NCBI GenBank assembly: GCA_934654605.1
Contig: CAKUGH010000002.1
Location: 1-64,000 of the forward strand
Source: an uncultured Collinsella sp.
GTDB taxonomy: Bacteria > Actinomycetota > Coriobacteriia > Coriobacteriales > Coriobacteriaceae
Length of the DNA stretch: 64,000 nt
Direction: 5' to 3'
The first letter of the stretch is position 1. Every line of letters begins with the position of its first letter. Below the pieces are notes generated by a model. That model saw only the letters and a program-made list of their open reading frames with translations, had not been told where the DNA came from and ran no database searches. Below, one piece after another: positions 35,710 to 45,468 of this stretch. Both the position numbers and the translations under genes were made by a program.

Positions 35710-36993
35710 GTGAAGGTCCTCCTCGTCAACAAGTTCCACTATCGTAAGGGTGGCTCGGAGACCTACTACTTTGGCGTTGCCGAGGCCCTCAAGCAGATGG
35801 GTCACGAGGTCTTCTTCTTTGCCATGGAGTACGAAAAGAACTACCACTGCGACCAGGCAAAGTACTTTGTGTCCCACTCGGACTACAGTGGCAAGACCTC
35901 GGCCATTCAGAAGCTCAAGGATGGGGCGAGCCTCATCTACTCGCTCGAGGCCAAGAGGAAGTTCGAGGCTCTCCTGGAGGACGTGCAGCCAGACGTCATC
36001 CATCTCAACCTTGTGCATCGGCAGCTCACGTTCTCGATCCTGGACGCGCCCTACCTCAAGACACATCGCGTGCCGGTGGTGTTCACCTCGCACGACTATA
36101 TAATGGTGTGCCCCTGCTACACCATGGTGAACGGGGAGGGTAAGAACTGCGATGAGTGCCTCAAAGGGAGCTTTGAGCCGTGCGTGCGGAACCGCTGCGT
36201 CAAGGACTCCAAGGCAAAGAGCCTGCTGGCCAAGGCCGAGGCCGACTTCCTTCGCTGGCACAAGAGCTACGAGAAGGTTGACCGAATCATTGCGCCGTCT
36301 AAGTTCATGCGCGACAAGCTCGTGCAAGGTGGTATCGCAGCCGATAAGGTTATGTACCTGCAGAACTTCCTGGCCGAATCTCAGATGGAGACGGGTGCGA
36401 AGGTCTTAAACCCTAACAAGTTTGATGACGTCGATCCCTACTTCATTTTCTTTGGCCGTCTTTCGAAGGAGAAGGGCGTCCTCACACTCGTGAGGGCATT
36501 CGTGGCCGCGCTTGACCGGCTTCCTAGAGACTGGAGGCTCAGACTGGTGGGCGATGGCCCGCAGCGCGAGGAGATAGAGGCACTTATCGCGCGGGAAGGT
36601 CCGGAGGCAAAGGCCAGGATTGAGCTGTTAGGCTACCGAGGCGGTGAAGAGCTACAGCGTCTGGTGGCAGGTGCACGCTTCTCCGTCATGCCTTCCGAAT
36701 GGAGAGAAAACATGCCGTATTCAGGTATGGAGTCCCTTGCTGCGGGGACGCCCATCATCGGCTCGGACATGGGTGGCATTCCCGAGCTCGTGGTCGAGGG
36801 CGAGACGGGCTATCTATTCGAAGGCGGCAATAAGCACGAGCTCACGTTTTCGCTCGTTCGGGCCTCCCGTGTTGCTGGAGATACTTATCGCGCAATGCAG
36901 AAGGCCTGTTCGGGCTATGTGGCGTCCCATCTGGGAGCACGGGCCTACCTTCACTCGCTCGTGAGTTTGTATGAAGAGCTTGAGCACCGTTAG
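35710..36993 (+). CDS. Glycosyltransferase family 4 with a cysteine-rich insert
   Basis: 427 residues from a GTG directly after the previous stop. The N-terminal GT4 domain starts KVLLVNKFHYRKGGSETYYF. A cysteine-rich segment lies near residues 134-168 (CPCYTMVNGEGKNCDEC and CVRNRC), probably a structural zinc or disulfide site seen in some GT4 enzymes of anaerobes. The C-terminal domain has FFGRLSKEKGVLTL and the donor-site MPSEWRENMPYSGMESLA. It adds one sugar of the repeat unit; donor and linkage are unknown. Confidence 0.88.
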   Translation: MKVLLVNKFHYRKGGSETYYFGVAEALKQMGHEVFFFAMEYEKNYHCDQAKYFVSHSDYSGKTSAIQKLKDGASLIYSLEAKRKFEALLEDVQPDVIHLNLVHRQLTFSILDAPYLKTHRVPVVFTSHDYIMVCPCYTMVNGEGKNCDECLKGSFEPCVRNRCVKDSKAKSLLAKAEADFLRWHKSYEKVDRIIAPSKFMRDKLVQGGIAADKVMYLQNFLAESQMETGAKVLNPNKFDDVDPYFIFFGRLSKEKGVLTLVRAFVAALDRLPRDWRLRLVGDGPQREEIEALIAREGPEAKARIELLGYRGGEELQRLVAGARFSVMPSEWRENMPYSGMESLAAGTPIIGSDMGGIPELVVEGETGYLFEGGNKHELTFSLVRASRVAGDTYRAMQKACSGYVASHLGARAYLHSLVSLYEELEHR

Positions 36994-37015
36994 ATCTACC
37001 AATCGGAGGAAACAA

Positions 37016-38119
37016 ATGAAAGTCTCGTGTATAACCCGGCACGCTATCTCTAATTACGGCTCCCTGCTCCAGGCATATGCGACACAACGAGCGGTAGAGG
37101 GCTTGGGGCATGATTTCGAGATTGTGGACTATGTACCTGCTTGTGAGGACGTATCCCAGCAGGTGAGGACGCTTCTCTCGACAAAGCCGTCCTGGAACGG
37201 GAACCTGCTGAAGAAGGCTGTCTACAGACTTCTAAGGGAGCCTGAGACGAGGATGGCGGGTATACAGTTTGCGCGTGAGCGTGCCCAACTGCTTAAGATG
37301 AGCCGTCGCTATGCGACCCTTGAGGAGCTGAGGGCTAATCCACCTAAGGCCGATGTCTATATGACTGGAAGTGACCAGGTGTGGGGTCCCATCAGCTCCG
37401 GCACGTACGACCTGTCATACGCGCTTGAGTTTGCTCCCGAGGGCGCAAGGCGCATCTCGTATGCGGCAAGCTTTGGTAAGAAGGATATGCCGGATAGCGT
37501 GCGCCCCAGGTTCCGCGAGGACCTTCGGGCATATGAGGCCGTGTGCGTACGCGAGGATGCCGCACGTGAGCAGCTTGCCTCGTGGGGAATAGAGGCTGGA
37601 CAGGTTGTCGATCCCACGCTGCTGCTTGATGGCGAGGCGTGGAGAAGGATGGCGGCACCTGCCCCGATGGGCGAGTACGTCCTCGTCTACCAGATTCACA
37701 GCGACCCGACGGTGGGGCAATATGCCGAGAAGGTTGCCAAAAAGCTTGGCCTGCCCCTGATACGGATCTCCGCAATCCTGCACCAGGCCTCACGCGGGGG
37801 CAAGTTCAAGTGGTTGCCGACGCATGCTGAGTTTATCTCGTATATCGACAACGCCGCATGCCTGATCACTGACTCCTTCCACGGTACGGCTTTTGCCATC
37901 AATCTCAATACGCCGCTGGTAGAAGTGCTGCCCAAGAACGGAACCTCGAGCAGAAACGTGAGCATCCTGCGACTCACGGACCTCACGGACAGAGTGCTTC
38001 AGGATCTAGATGATGTCGAGTTGGCAACCAAGCAGATTGACTTTGGTCGGGTAAACGACGTGATGGGCGCGGAGAGGGAGAAATCCCTGGCGCAGCTCAA
38101 GAGCATGATTGAGGAGTAG
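37016..38119 (+). CDS. Polysaccharide pyruvyl transferase family protein (first copy)
   Basis: 367 residues from the ATG at 37016, which follows GGAGGA. The start KVSCITRHAISNYGSLLQAY, the motif TGSDQVWGP near residue 118 and the C-terminal LITDSFHGTAFAINLN are those of the CsaB/WcaK-like pyruvyl transferase family. These enzymes add ketal pyruvate from PEP to a sugar, giving it a negative charge; many remain unproven. The next gene is an FrhB-like iron-sulfur protein, a pairing common in Gram-positive polysaccharide clusters. Confidence 0.87.
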   Translation: MKVSCITRHAISNYGSLLQAYATQRAVEGLGHDFEIVDYVPACEDVSQQVRTLLSTKPSWNGNLLKKAVYRLLREPETRMAGIQFARERAQLLKMSRRYATLEELRANPPKADVYMTGSDQVWGPISSGTYDLSYALEFAPEGARRISYAASFGKKDMPDSVRPRFREDLRAYEAVCVREDAAREQLASWGIEAGQVVDPTLLLDGEAWRRMAAPAPMGEYVLVYQIHSDPTVGQYAEKVAKKLGLPLIRISAILHQASRGGKFKWLPTHAEFISYIDNAACLITDSFHGTAFAINLNTPLVEVLPKNGTSSRNVSILRLTDLTDRVLQDLDDVELATKQIDFGRVNDVMGAEREKSLAQLKSMIEE

Positions 38120-38123
38120 GGCA

Positions 38124-39251
38124 TTGCCAAACGTTGGCACTAAGACAGTATGCAAGAAGGATATGTGCACTGGCTGTATGGCCTGTGTCGATTCATGCCG
38201 ACATGGGGCGATAACCATTGAGGATACGATTGAGTCCTATAACGCCTACATCGATCCTATAAGGTGCGTGGGATGTGGACTGTGTGAGAGAACGTGTCCA
38301 CAGATGGTATTACCATCTTCGTCCCGTCCTCTCGAGTGGCTGCAGGGGTGGGCGAAAGACACATCGCTCAGAATGTCGTCTTCCTCCGGGGGTCTGGCTA
38401 CGGCCATCTCGGAGGCGTTTGTGTCGTCGGATGGCTTAGTGTGTTCGTGTGCACAGGAGGGCGGCGAGTTCCGGTTCCACCTTACTACTGATGCGGAATA
38501 CCTGCGGAGGGCCCAAGGCTCCAAGTATGTCAAAAGCAATCCACTTGGTGCTTACCGCGAGGTTAGGGAGGCCCTGCGTGGTGGTCAAAGGGTTCTTTTT
38601 ATCGGTCTGCCTTGTCAGGTTGCTGCGATGCGCAACTTCGTTGGAAGCCGTTTGGCCGATTCCCTTTATACTATCGACCTTATCTGTCATGGTTCGCCGT
38701 CTCCCAAGGTCCTGAATCGATTCTTGGAAGAGGCAGGTTATAACCTGCGTAATGGGCTGATACTGGACTTTCGGAAGAAAGTCCAGTATCAGCTCCGCTA
38801 TCGTGGAGCTGAAACTGTGGGTAGGATGGGTGTTCGCGATCGTTACTCGATTGCCTTCCTCTCTGGTCTACCGTATACGGAAGGCTGCTACTCCTGCCGC
38901 TACGCCAAGGGTGATCGCGTCTCCGATATTACGCTTGGCGATTCATGGGGTAGCGAGCTTTCTGATGAGATCGCGAATGGGATATCACTCGCGCTTGTCC
39001 AGACAGACAAGGGTCGAGAGCTGTTAGAAATGGCAGACCTTGAGCTTTTGCCGGTGGATTCTGTCCTGGCTGTGGCCAACAATGAACAACTAGGACGTCC
39101 TTCAACGAAGCCTTCAGGAAGAAATGCCTTTATGGAAGGCTTTCGTAGCGGGGTACGGGTTAACCGACTCGTTCTCAGGGCGAGGCCAAAGGACTGCGCC
39201 AAGTTCTTGGTCAAGGATATATTGCTTGCACTGGGTTTGCTCAGGGGTTAA
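38124..39251 (+). CDS. FrhB-like iron-sulfur protein (coenzyme F420 hydrogenase beta family, first copy)
   Basis: 375 residues from a TTG at 38124 with GGAG 8-10 bases upstream. An N-terminal double [4Fe-4S] ferredoxin domain (MCTGCMACVDSC and CVGCGLCERTC) is followed by the FrhB N- and C-terminal domains (SSSGGLATAISEAF, GLPCQVAAMRN, DLICHGSPSPKVLNRF, DITLGDSWG). Such proteins are common next to pyruvyl transferase-like genes in polysaccharide clusters; their reaction is not established. A perfect 17-base hairpin lies inside the gene at 38756-38793. Confidence 0.86.
   Translation: MPNVGTKTVCKKDMCTGCMACVDSCRHGAITIEDTIESYNAYIDPIRCVGCGLCERTCPQMVLPSSSRPLEWLQGWAKDTSLRMSSSSGGLATAISEAFVSSDGLVCSCAQEGGEFRFHLTTDAEYLRRAQGSKYVKSNPLGAYREVREALRGGQRVLFIGLPCQVAAMRNFVGSRLADSLYTIDLICHGSPSPKVLNRFLEEAGYNLRNGLILDFRKKVQYQLRYRGAETVGRMGVRDRYSIAFLSGLPYTEGCYSCRYAKGDRVSDITLGDSWGSELSDEIANGISLALVQTDKGRELLEMADLELLPVDSVLAVANNEQLGRPSTKPSGRNAFMEGFRSGVRVNRLVLRARPKDCAKFLVKDILLALGLLRG
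38756..38793 (+). repeat. Perfect 17-bp hairpin inside the first FrhB-like gene
   Basis: Arms 38756-38772 and 38777-38793 are exactly complementary (GCTGATACTGGACTTTC) around loop GGAA, in the coding sequence at about codons 211-223. The second FrhB-like gene has an unrelated but equally perfect hairpin at the matching place. Confidence 0.85.
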
Positions 39252-39298
39252 CGCATCGAGAGCGTTTGCTTTAGGCATTAATGACAAAGGTAATCCAT

Positions 39299-40237
39299 AT
39301 GTTGAGTAATTCCAAGGTGCCAAAGTGCGTCGTATTAATGGCGTCATACAACGGCATCCCATTTATTTCAGAACAAATTGACAGCATTCTCTCGCAGGCT
39401 GAAGTTGACGTACGTCTTTTTGTCCGTGATGACGGGTCATCTGATGGTACTCGTGATCTTCTGCAGCGCTATGCAGATGAGGGTAGTCTGACTCTGTTCA
39501 CAGGAGAAAACCTAGGACCTGCTTTAGGGTTTTTGACGTTGTTGCGGAATGCTCCCGAAGCTGATTACTATGCGTTTTCCGACCAAGATGATATTTGGGA
39601 TAGCGATAAACTAATAACTGCGATTGAACAGCTTAAGAATCAGGAGAATTCGGCTCTTTATCATTGCAATTCAAGACTTGTAGATTCAGCTGGTAATGAG
39701 ATGGGCCGGCTGACCTATGGGCAACAAAGGTGCATCTCGTATCGAGATAATGACCCTCTCAACCAGCTTTGCATTGGCTCACCTATGGGATGTACGCAGG
39801 TATTTGATAGGCGTATTTGGGAAGTTGTTTGTTTGCATGAGCTACCCCATCCCGTCATCATGCATGATAAGCTCATGGCAAATCTATGTGTGCTGCTGGG
39901 TTATCGGATTGTTTTCGATGCTTCTCCTCATATGGGATATCGCCAGCATGGTCGTAATGTGGTCGGTGTGAGTACTGATTTACCATCTAATGTGACTGAG
40001 AGAATCAATAGTTTTCGTTATCCGCGAGAGACTACTCTTGCAAAGCAAGTTACAGGACTTCTTTCAACTTATTCTGACTGCATTCTTCCTCCAGAGCGTG
40101 CTCTTGGAGAGTTGGTATCGAGAATGGATGCTTCTTTCATCGCTAGGTGCAGGGTTTCTTTCTCTTCGAGGCTGAATTTCGGCAGCCTACAAGAGGGCCT
40201 TTTCAACAGATCTCTCCTCTTGTTTGGGAAGCGATGA
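39299..40237 (+). CDS. Glycosyltransferase family 2
   Basis: 312 residues from the ATG at 39299 with AAAGG 8 bases upstream; an ATG at 39281 lacks a site. The GT-A fold motifs are near the start: LMASYNGIPFISEQIDSIL, VRDDGSSDGTRDLL, and the metal-binding FSDQDDIWDSDK. This is the rhamnosyl/galactosyl-transferase-like GT2 type. It is more AT-rich than its neighbours, a sign of separate origin. Linkage unknown. Confidence 0.9.
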   Translation: MLSNSKVPKCVVLMASYNGIPFISEQIDSILSQAEVDVRLFVRDDGSSDGTRDLLQRYADEGSLTLFTGENLGPALGFLTLLRNAPEADYYAFSDQDDIWDSDKLITAIEQLKNQENSALYHCNSRLVDSAGNEMGRLTYGQQRCISYRDNDPLNQLCIGSPMGCTQVFDRRIWEVVCLHELPHPVIMHDKLMANLCVLLGYRIVFDASPHMGYRQHGRNVVGVSTDLPSNVTERINSFRYPRETTLAKQVTGLLSTYSDCILPPERALGELVSRMDASFIARCRVSFSSRLNFGSLQEGLFNRSLLLFGKR

Positions 40238-40238
40238 T

Positions 40239-41516
40239 ATGAGTAAACGCATCCCCAAGCCGCACAATAGTAGGTATGTCCTAGCGCTTGCCTTTTGCGA
40301 CTATCTCAAGGACAAGACGGGAACACCCAAAGCGATTATGGCGAGTCAGCAGGCTATGGCGTCGCACGACATAAGTTACGTCTATCTTCACTCGGTTAAG
40401 AAGGCCCTATTCAGGGACGACCAGATGCTATTCTGCGAATTCGGGGTTACGGTCGATGGGGTGGAGGTTGGTGTTTTCAGTATTGCCCAGGTGTGCGAGG
40501 CCCTTTGCAGCTGGCAGAAAAGCGGCTTCAGCCTTCTTGAGCTTCATATCCACCACCTTCTTTACGTGAGCCTTGAGAAGATATCCGAACTGCTAAAAGT
40601 TACAGGTAAAACCCCAGTCAGGGCCTTTCTCCATGACCATTACCTGTGTTGTACAAGCTATAACCTCCAAAGTGGGAGCGGCTTTTGTGGCAGCTCAAGG
40701 CTCGGTGATACTCCCTGCAAGAAATGTCCCCACTTCAGCAACAGCCTTCGTGTGGAGTCGAAGATTCAAAGGCTGTTGGACTCCATCCAAAATCTCCGTT
40801 TTGTTGCACCTTCGACCGATACGAAGAATCGGTTTCTCTCATTCAGGCCCCAATACGTGGGCCTTGTTGATGTAATACCGCACCAAAAGCTGCTTGGAGA
40901 GTATCTGGGCAACAGACGTCCTCTGAACGCAGGGGAGCGCATCAGAGTTGCCTTTCTGGGGATGCCGAGGAAGACAAAGGGCTGGGAGACCTGGCTTCGC
41001 CTCGTATCGGCGGTCGATGAACAAGAGTACGAGTTCTTCGTCTTCAACAGCTCGAACGATATGTATCCAGGGATGAACAAGCGGTTTGTCGAATTTGATG
41101 AGAAGCACCCTAATGCCATGACCGACTCTCTCAGGGAGTGCGAGATTGCCATCGTTGTCATGTGGCCATCTTGTCCGGAGACCTATAGTTACACCTGTAT
41201 GGAATCTTACTCCGCAAACGCTTATACGATTTCGAGTGCATGTGCAGGCAATGTCGCCGACTTTGTTGTTGAGCATGGGTCCGGTTTGGTGCTGAATAGC
41301 GAGGAGGAGCTAATCGGGCTGTTTAGGGATAAGAGTCGGCTTATCAGGGAGGTCAATCGTTTTAGGAGCGGAAAGCCTGGTCCTCTCGATCTTGTCGATT
41401 CAGATGAGATCGTCGACCTGCTTCCATGCTCCTCGGTAGGTCTCAATATGGGAGTTCACATGCACACGAGGCTGATTGAACGTGTGCTGCTGGAGGTACT
41501 CAATGCAAGATCATAG
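40239..41516 (+). CDS. Probable GT-B glycosyltransferase, unusual type
   Basis: 425 residues from the ATG at 40239, one base after the previous stop. I recognise no precise family. The first half has a DDH/cysteine region (FLHDHYLCCTSYNLQSGSG, then CGSS and CKKCPHF), like that in some GT4 enzymes. The second half has a nucleotide-sugar-fold pattern with RVAFLGMPRKTKGWETW and a late MWPSCPETYSYTCMES that sits where GT-B enzymes bind the donor. It is more likely a glycosyltransferase than another enzyme because of this fold and its place between a GT2 and the polymerase. Confidence 0.6.
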   Translation: MSKRIPKPHNSRYVLALAFCDYLKDKTGTPKAIMASQQAMASHDISYVYLHSVKKALFRDDQMLFCEFGVTVDGVEVGVFSIAQVCEALCSWQKSGFSLLELHIHHLLYVSLEKISELLKVTGKTPVRAFLHDHYLCCTSYNLQSGSGFCGSSRLGDTPCKKCPHFSNSLRVESKIQRLLDSIQNLRFVAPSTDTKNRFLSFRPQYVGLVDVIPHQKLLGEYLGNRRPLNAGERIRVAFLGMPRKTKGWETWLRLVSAVDEQEYEFFVFNSSNDMYPGMNKRFVEFDEKHPNAMTDSLRECEIAIVVMWPSCPETYSYTCMESYSANAYTISSACAGNVADFVVEHGSGLVLNSEEELIGLFRDKSRLIREVNRFRSGKPGPLDLVDSDEIVDLLPCSSVGLNMGVHMHTRLIERVLLEVLNARS

Positions 41517-42885
41517 GCATGTTAGGCTCGTTATAAATAAGGCGGAGGAGCGGGCTGGTCGAAGAGGTCGTTGGTATCTCCCTAATAAGCAAAGCGTTCT
41601 AACCGTTTGCATGGGTGACCTGGCGGATGCGACGATCGTTATAGGTATCTTGGCGCAGGTTTTCTTCCTTGAGTACTATGGTCTGGGGCGATACCTCAAC
41701 TGGGCAATTACCAGCTTAATTTGTGTAAGGGCGCTCTTCTCCGGATGGAGATTTAGCGGTAGAGCGCTACAACTTGGGCTGATTACCGTTGCAGGGTGGC
41801 TGTCTGGTGTCCTCTTGGGTGGCAATATGGAAACGTTTAGGGCGAATATTTTGCTGCTCCTCTACCCGTTTGTCTATACGCTTTACTTCTTTCTTTTGGT
41901 TACCAACAAGAGGGACTTTCTTCTTGGACTCTTTGGCGCAGGTTTTCCAGTCTTCAATGCCATGCTGCTTCTCAACATGGCGGTCATGTTTATCCAGTAC
42001 TCCACCCATGGGATGATTGCTGCGACAACGAACGACATCAGCTACTTCGAGGACAATATCTCCGGTATGTTCTCTTATGCGTCCGTCCACGCGGTGGCCC
42101 TTTACACCTCGTTCGTCGTGCTCTACAACTTCGTCTGGATTAGGAAGCTTCGGGGTCCTCTCTGGCCATCCCTTGCCATCGCTTACAACGTCTGCCTTAT
42201 CGTCGTGTCCCTCTATCTTGCGACACTCAACGATAACAAGGCGCTTTTCATAATCCTTCCTCTCGTTTTGGTGATGTTCTGGCTTATTTCAGTCATGAGA
42301 AGAGAAGCGGATGTTTCAGGTCCACTCTTTTGGCTTGCCGCCTTGTATTTCGTCCTAACAATTGCATACGCCTTGGTGCCCGCGTTCCAGAACTTCGTTG
42401 ATACGCAAGTGTTTGGTGTGTTCGAGATGGTTGGTAGTTCAGCTTCCATTGGTACTGGTGCCGACGGCAGTAACGAGAGGATTGCTATCATCGGCTTCGC
42501 TCTCTCGAGGCCGGCTACATGGAGTCTCGGAGAGGGTCTTGGAGCATCAAGCTTCTACGCGTCCGGATTCATGTCGTTTAACCACTTTGGTCAAGCGGAT
42601 ATGGGGTCTTTCTTGATTCTCATGGGGGTTTGGGAGACGGCAGCGTATGTTGCGTTTTTCCACTCCGTGGTTAGTGAGTTTATTGAGAAGGAAAAAGGAT
42701 CTAATGGCTTGATTGTTCGTTTGCTCCTTTTGCTAACAATTCTTATTAACTTTTTGTATACGCAGTGCTTTACAAGGGTGAACTGCTGCTTGTGTCTACT
42801 GCTGCTCTGTGGAGCGCTGGCTTGGTCGTGGAATTCCTCGGCGGCAGACTATTTGATTATTGATAGAGACGAAGAACAGGTTTGA
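41503..42885 (+). CDS. Wzy-like polysaccharide polymerase (multi-pass membrane protein)
   Basis: 460 residues from the ATG at 41503 (GGAGG upstream), overlapping the previous gene by 14 bases. About eleven hydrophobic helices are visible, with a long extracytoplasmic loop between about residues 310 and 380. This is the general layout of O-antigen polymerases and ligases, which have low sequence identity. In this operon a polymerase would link the repeat units after flipping. The call rests on topology and place in the cluster, not on a motif. Confidence 0.75.
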   Translation: MQDHRHVRLVINKAEERAGRRGRWYLPNKQSVLTVCMGDLADATIVIGILAQVFFLEYYGLGRYLNWAITSLICVRALFSGWRFSGRALQLGLITVAGWLSGVLLGGNMETFRANILLLLYPFVYTLYFFLLVTNKRDFLLGLFGAGFPVFNAMLLLNMAVMFIQYSTHGMIAATTNDISYFEDNISGMFSYASVHAVALYTSFVVLYNFVWIRKLRGPLWPSLAIAYNVCLIVVSLYLATLNDNKALFIILPLVLVMFWLISVMRREADVSGPLFWLAALYFVLTIAYALVPAFQNFVDTQVFGVFEMVGSSASIGTGADGSNERIAIIGFALSRPATWSLGEGLGASSFYASGFMSFNHFGQADMGSFLILMGVWETAAYVAFFHSVVSEFIEKEKGSNGLIVRLLLLLTILINFLYTQCFTRVNCCLCLLLLCGALAWSWNSSAADYLIIDRDEEQV

Positions 42886-42887
42886 AC

Positions 42888-43961
42888 ATGAAAATAGGCA
42901 TTTCCACATTTACGCATGGGGACAACTATGGACAGAGGCTCCAGAACCTTGCTGTCCAAGAAACTCTCAAACTCTCGGGTGCAGATGTCCTTACGTTCAG
43001 ACAGAAGGACTCGAGATCAGCCAAATACAAGCTCGAGTCCTTGGCTTCGCTCATTCCAAAGGGGCTTGCCGTTGCCCACATCCAGAGGCATCGCGCGTTT
43101 AAGGAATTCAACTCCCATAATATTTCCTTTAGCAGGGAGGTAATATCTGACTCCAACCCTCCACGTGACATTAAATCCTATGACTTTTTCGTCGCTGGGA
43201 GTGACCAAGTTTGGTCTCCGTATTCCCCTGACGCCAACTCCACTATGTTTCTCACGTTTTCGCCAAGAGAAAAGCGCATTGCTTTTTCGCCAAGCTTGGC
43301 AGCTCCGACGATTCCCGAGGAGAAGCGTGAGCTATTCCACAGCTATTTCGAAGGGTTTGATAGGCTGTCCGTTCGTGAGCAGAAGAGCGCCGAGCTTATA
43401 AACAGTCTGTACGGCTTAAAGGCCGAAGTGTTGATTGACCCAACACTGATGTTTGACGGCTCCTGGTGGGAAAGGTATGAAAAAGAGCCGCACTGCGGAC
43501 TTCCAAAAGATTATGTATTGACGTACTTCCTCGGGAGTGCAGCTTACGAAGAGAGGGTTGCCGAAATCTGTGATTCACTTAGCTGCAAGAGGGTCGATTT
43601 ACTAGGGGATGCGCGCTGCTACGCCCTCGGGCCTTCAGAGTTCCTCTATGCCATCCGTCACGCAAAGCTTGTAGCGACGGATTCATATCACGGCTCAATT
43701 TTCTCGATCTTGTTCGGGAAGCCGCTGATTTATTGCCCTCGCGAGTCCGCTGGTCCAGATATGAGCAGCCGATTCGACACGCTAGCCAGCGAGCTGGGTG
43801 TTTCTTTCGTTGAGCGGTCAATTCTTTCTGTACGCGATTCGGAACTGCTCGAAAGTGACTATTCAAAGGCGTATGGCAGGTTGGCAGCTCAGAGGAAGAG
43901 CGTTGTTGAATTCCTCGATAGATGCGGATTGAGCATTCCCTCGGAGGTCGCTCGTGGCTAG
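42888..43961 (+). CDS. Polysaccharide pyruvyl transferase family protein (second copy)
   Basis: 357 residues from the ATG at 42888. The start KIGISTFTHGDNYGQRLQN, the motif VAGSDQVWSPYSPDA near residue 104 and the late LVATDSYHGSIFSILFGKP follow the same family pattern as the copy at 37016, but the sequence has diverged strongly. It may act on another sugar of the repeat unit. Its end overlaps the flippase start by 8 bases. Confidence 0.86.
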   Translation: MKIGISTFTHGDNYGQRLQNLAVQETLKLSGADVLTFRQKDSRSAKYKLESLASLIPKGLAVAHIQRHRAFKEFNSHNISFSREVISDSNPPRDIKSYDFFVAGSDQVWSPYSPDANSTMFLTFSPREKRIAFSPSLAAPTIPEEKRELFHSYFEGFDRLSVREQKSAELINSLYGLKAEVLIDPTLMFDGSWWERYEKEPHCGLPKDYVLTYFLGSAAYEERVAEICDSLSCKRVDLLGDARCYALGPSEFLYAIRHAKLVATDSYHGSIFSILFGKPLIYCPRESAGPDMSSRFDTLASELGVSFVERSILSVRDSELLESDYSKAYGRLAAQRKSVVEFLDRCGLSIPSEVARG

Positions 43962-45459
43962 CCAGCGTAAGGCGGGTGCCCTCCTGGGCTACGCCAACAT
44001 CCTCGCAAAGAACCTCGTCAACCTCGTCTACACGCCGATGCTACTGTCCTACGTGGGGCAGGCGGACTACGGCGTCTTCCAGAGCTCGAACTCCTTTGTC
44101 TTCTCGCTGACGCTCCTGTCCTTCGGCTTCTCCGAGGCCTACGTGCGCTTCTACACGCAGACGGTAGCGCACGGCGGCGAGCACGACATCCGGCACCTGA
44201 ACGGCATGTACCTCACGCTTTACGCCGCCGTCACAGCCGCGGCGGTCGCCCTCGGCATGGGCTTCTCCGCAAACGCCGGCGCGGTGTTCTCGGCCGGGTT
44301 CACCGAGGCACAGATCTCGCTCGCCCGGGAGCTGCTAGCCATCATGACGCTCAACGTCGCCTCGACGTTGTTCACAGTCGTGTTCAATTCCTACATCACG
44401 GCGCACGAGCGCTTCGTCTACCAGCAGACCAGGCAGCTTGTCACCACGCTTGCGACGCCGCTGTGCGCCTGGGCCCTGCTGACCGCCGGTATGGGGCCCG
44501 TGGGCGTTGCCCTAGCACAGCTCGCGGTCAACCTCGTCCTGCTCGCCCTCAACGCGCGCTACGCCATCGGCGTGCTGGGCATGCGCTTCGAGCTCAGAGG
44601 CGCCGACTGGGGCGTCATGCGCGGCATCGCCGCCTTCAGTGCCTGGATCTTCGGCAACCAGGTCTGCGAGATGGTCAACCAGAGCGTGCCCAACATCATG
44701 CTGGGGGCCATCTCGGGTGCGACTGCGGTATCGCTGTTCGCGGTGGCCGTGAACATCCGCCAGGTCTTCTACTCGCTTTCCACCACGATGTCGAACGTCT
44801 TTATTCCGAAGGTTAACCGCATCGTCGCCACATCGGACGACAACGCCGCACTCACCCGCCTTATGACGCGCGTGGGCCGCTACCAGATGGTGCTGTTTTG
44901 CTGGGTGTACGGAGGTTTCACTATTCTCGGGAAGTTTTTCGTGACGAGGTGGGCGGGCCCGGGCTTCGCCGGGGCCTACTGGCTCGTGCTCGCCATGACG
45001 CTGCCCGTCATGGTACCCCTCTGTCAGAACGTCGGCATCGAGATCCAGAGGGCTAAGAACATGCACCACGCCAGGAGTCTTGTCTACCTTGCGATGGCGG
45101 TCGGGAACGTCGCCTTCACCGCCGCGGGGGCTCCGGCGCTGGGGGCCTGGGCCCCCGCGATTGCCTACGTCGTCAGCATCGTGCTCGGCAACGGCCTGTG
45201 GATGAACTGGTACTACCAGGCCCGTGTTGGGCTGGACATGGGCTACTTCTGGCGTCACAACCTGCCCGTCTGCCTCGCCGGCGCCGCGGTGACGGCCGTC
45301 CTGCTGCTGCTCGTGCGACTCGCCCCCGTCTCGTCCTGGGCTGGCTTCCTCGCCTGGGGCGCGGCGTACACCGTGCTGTTCGCGGCTGCAATGTGGCAAT
45401 TTGTTCTTGGTTCCGAAGAGAAGGCTGGTATTACCGCCCACCTTCCATTCCTCCGTTAG
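43954..45459 (+). CDS. Wzx-like lipid-linked oligosaccharide flippase
   Basis: 501 residues from a GTG at 43954, with GGAGG upstream. About 12-14 membrane helices and the start GALLGYANILAKNLVNLVYT match the polysaccharide biosynthesis/MATE-like flippase family (RfbX/Wzx). It would move the undecaprenyl-linked repeat unit across the membrane for the Wzy polymerase. The gene is much richer in GC and C/G-ending codons than the genes on both sides, which suggests a different source. Confidence 0.9.
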   Translation: MASQRKAGALLGYANILAKNLVNLVYTPMLLSYVGQADYGVFQSSNSFVFSLTLLSFGFSEAYVRFYTQTVAHGGEHDIRHLNGMYLTLYAAVTAAAVALGMGFSANAGAVFSAGFTEAQISLARELLAIMTLNVASTLFTVVFNSYITAHERFVYQQTRQLVTTLATPLCAWALLTAGMGPVGVALAQLAVNLVLLALNARYAIGVLGMRFELRGADWGVMRGIAAFSAWIFGNQVCEMVNQSVPNIMLGAISGATAVSLFAVAVNIRQVFYSLSTTMSNVFIPKVNRIVATSDDNAALTRLMTRVGRYQMVLFCWVYGGFTILGKFFVTRWAGPGFAGAYWLVLAMTLPVMVPLCQNVGIEIQRAKNMHHARSLVYLAMAVGNVAFTAAGAPALGAWAPAIAYVVSIVLGNGLWMNWYYQARVGLDMGYFWRHNLPVCLAGAAVTAVLLLLVRLAPVSSWAGFLAWGAAYTVLFAAAMWQFVLGSEEKAGITAHLPFLR

Positions 45460-45468
45460 GGGCTGCGC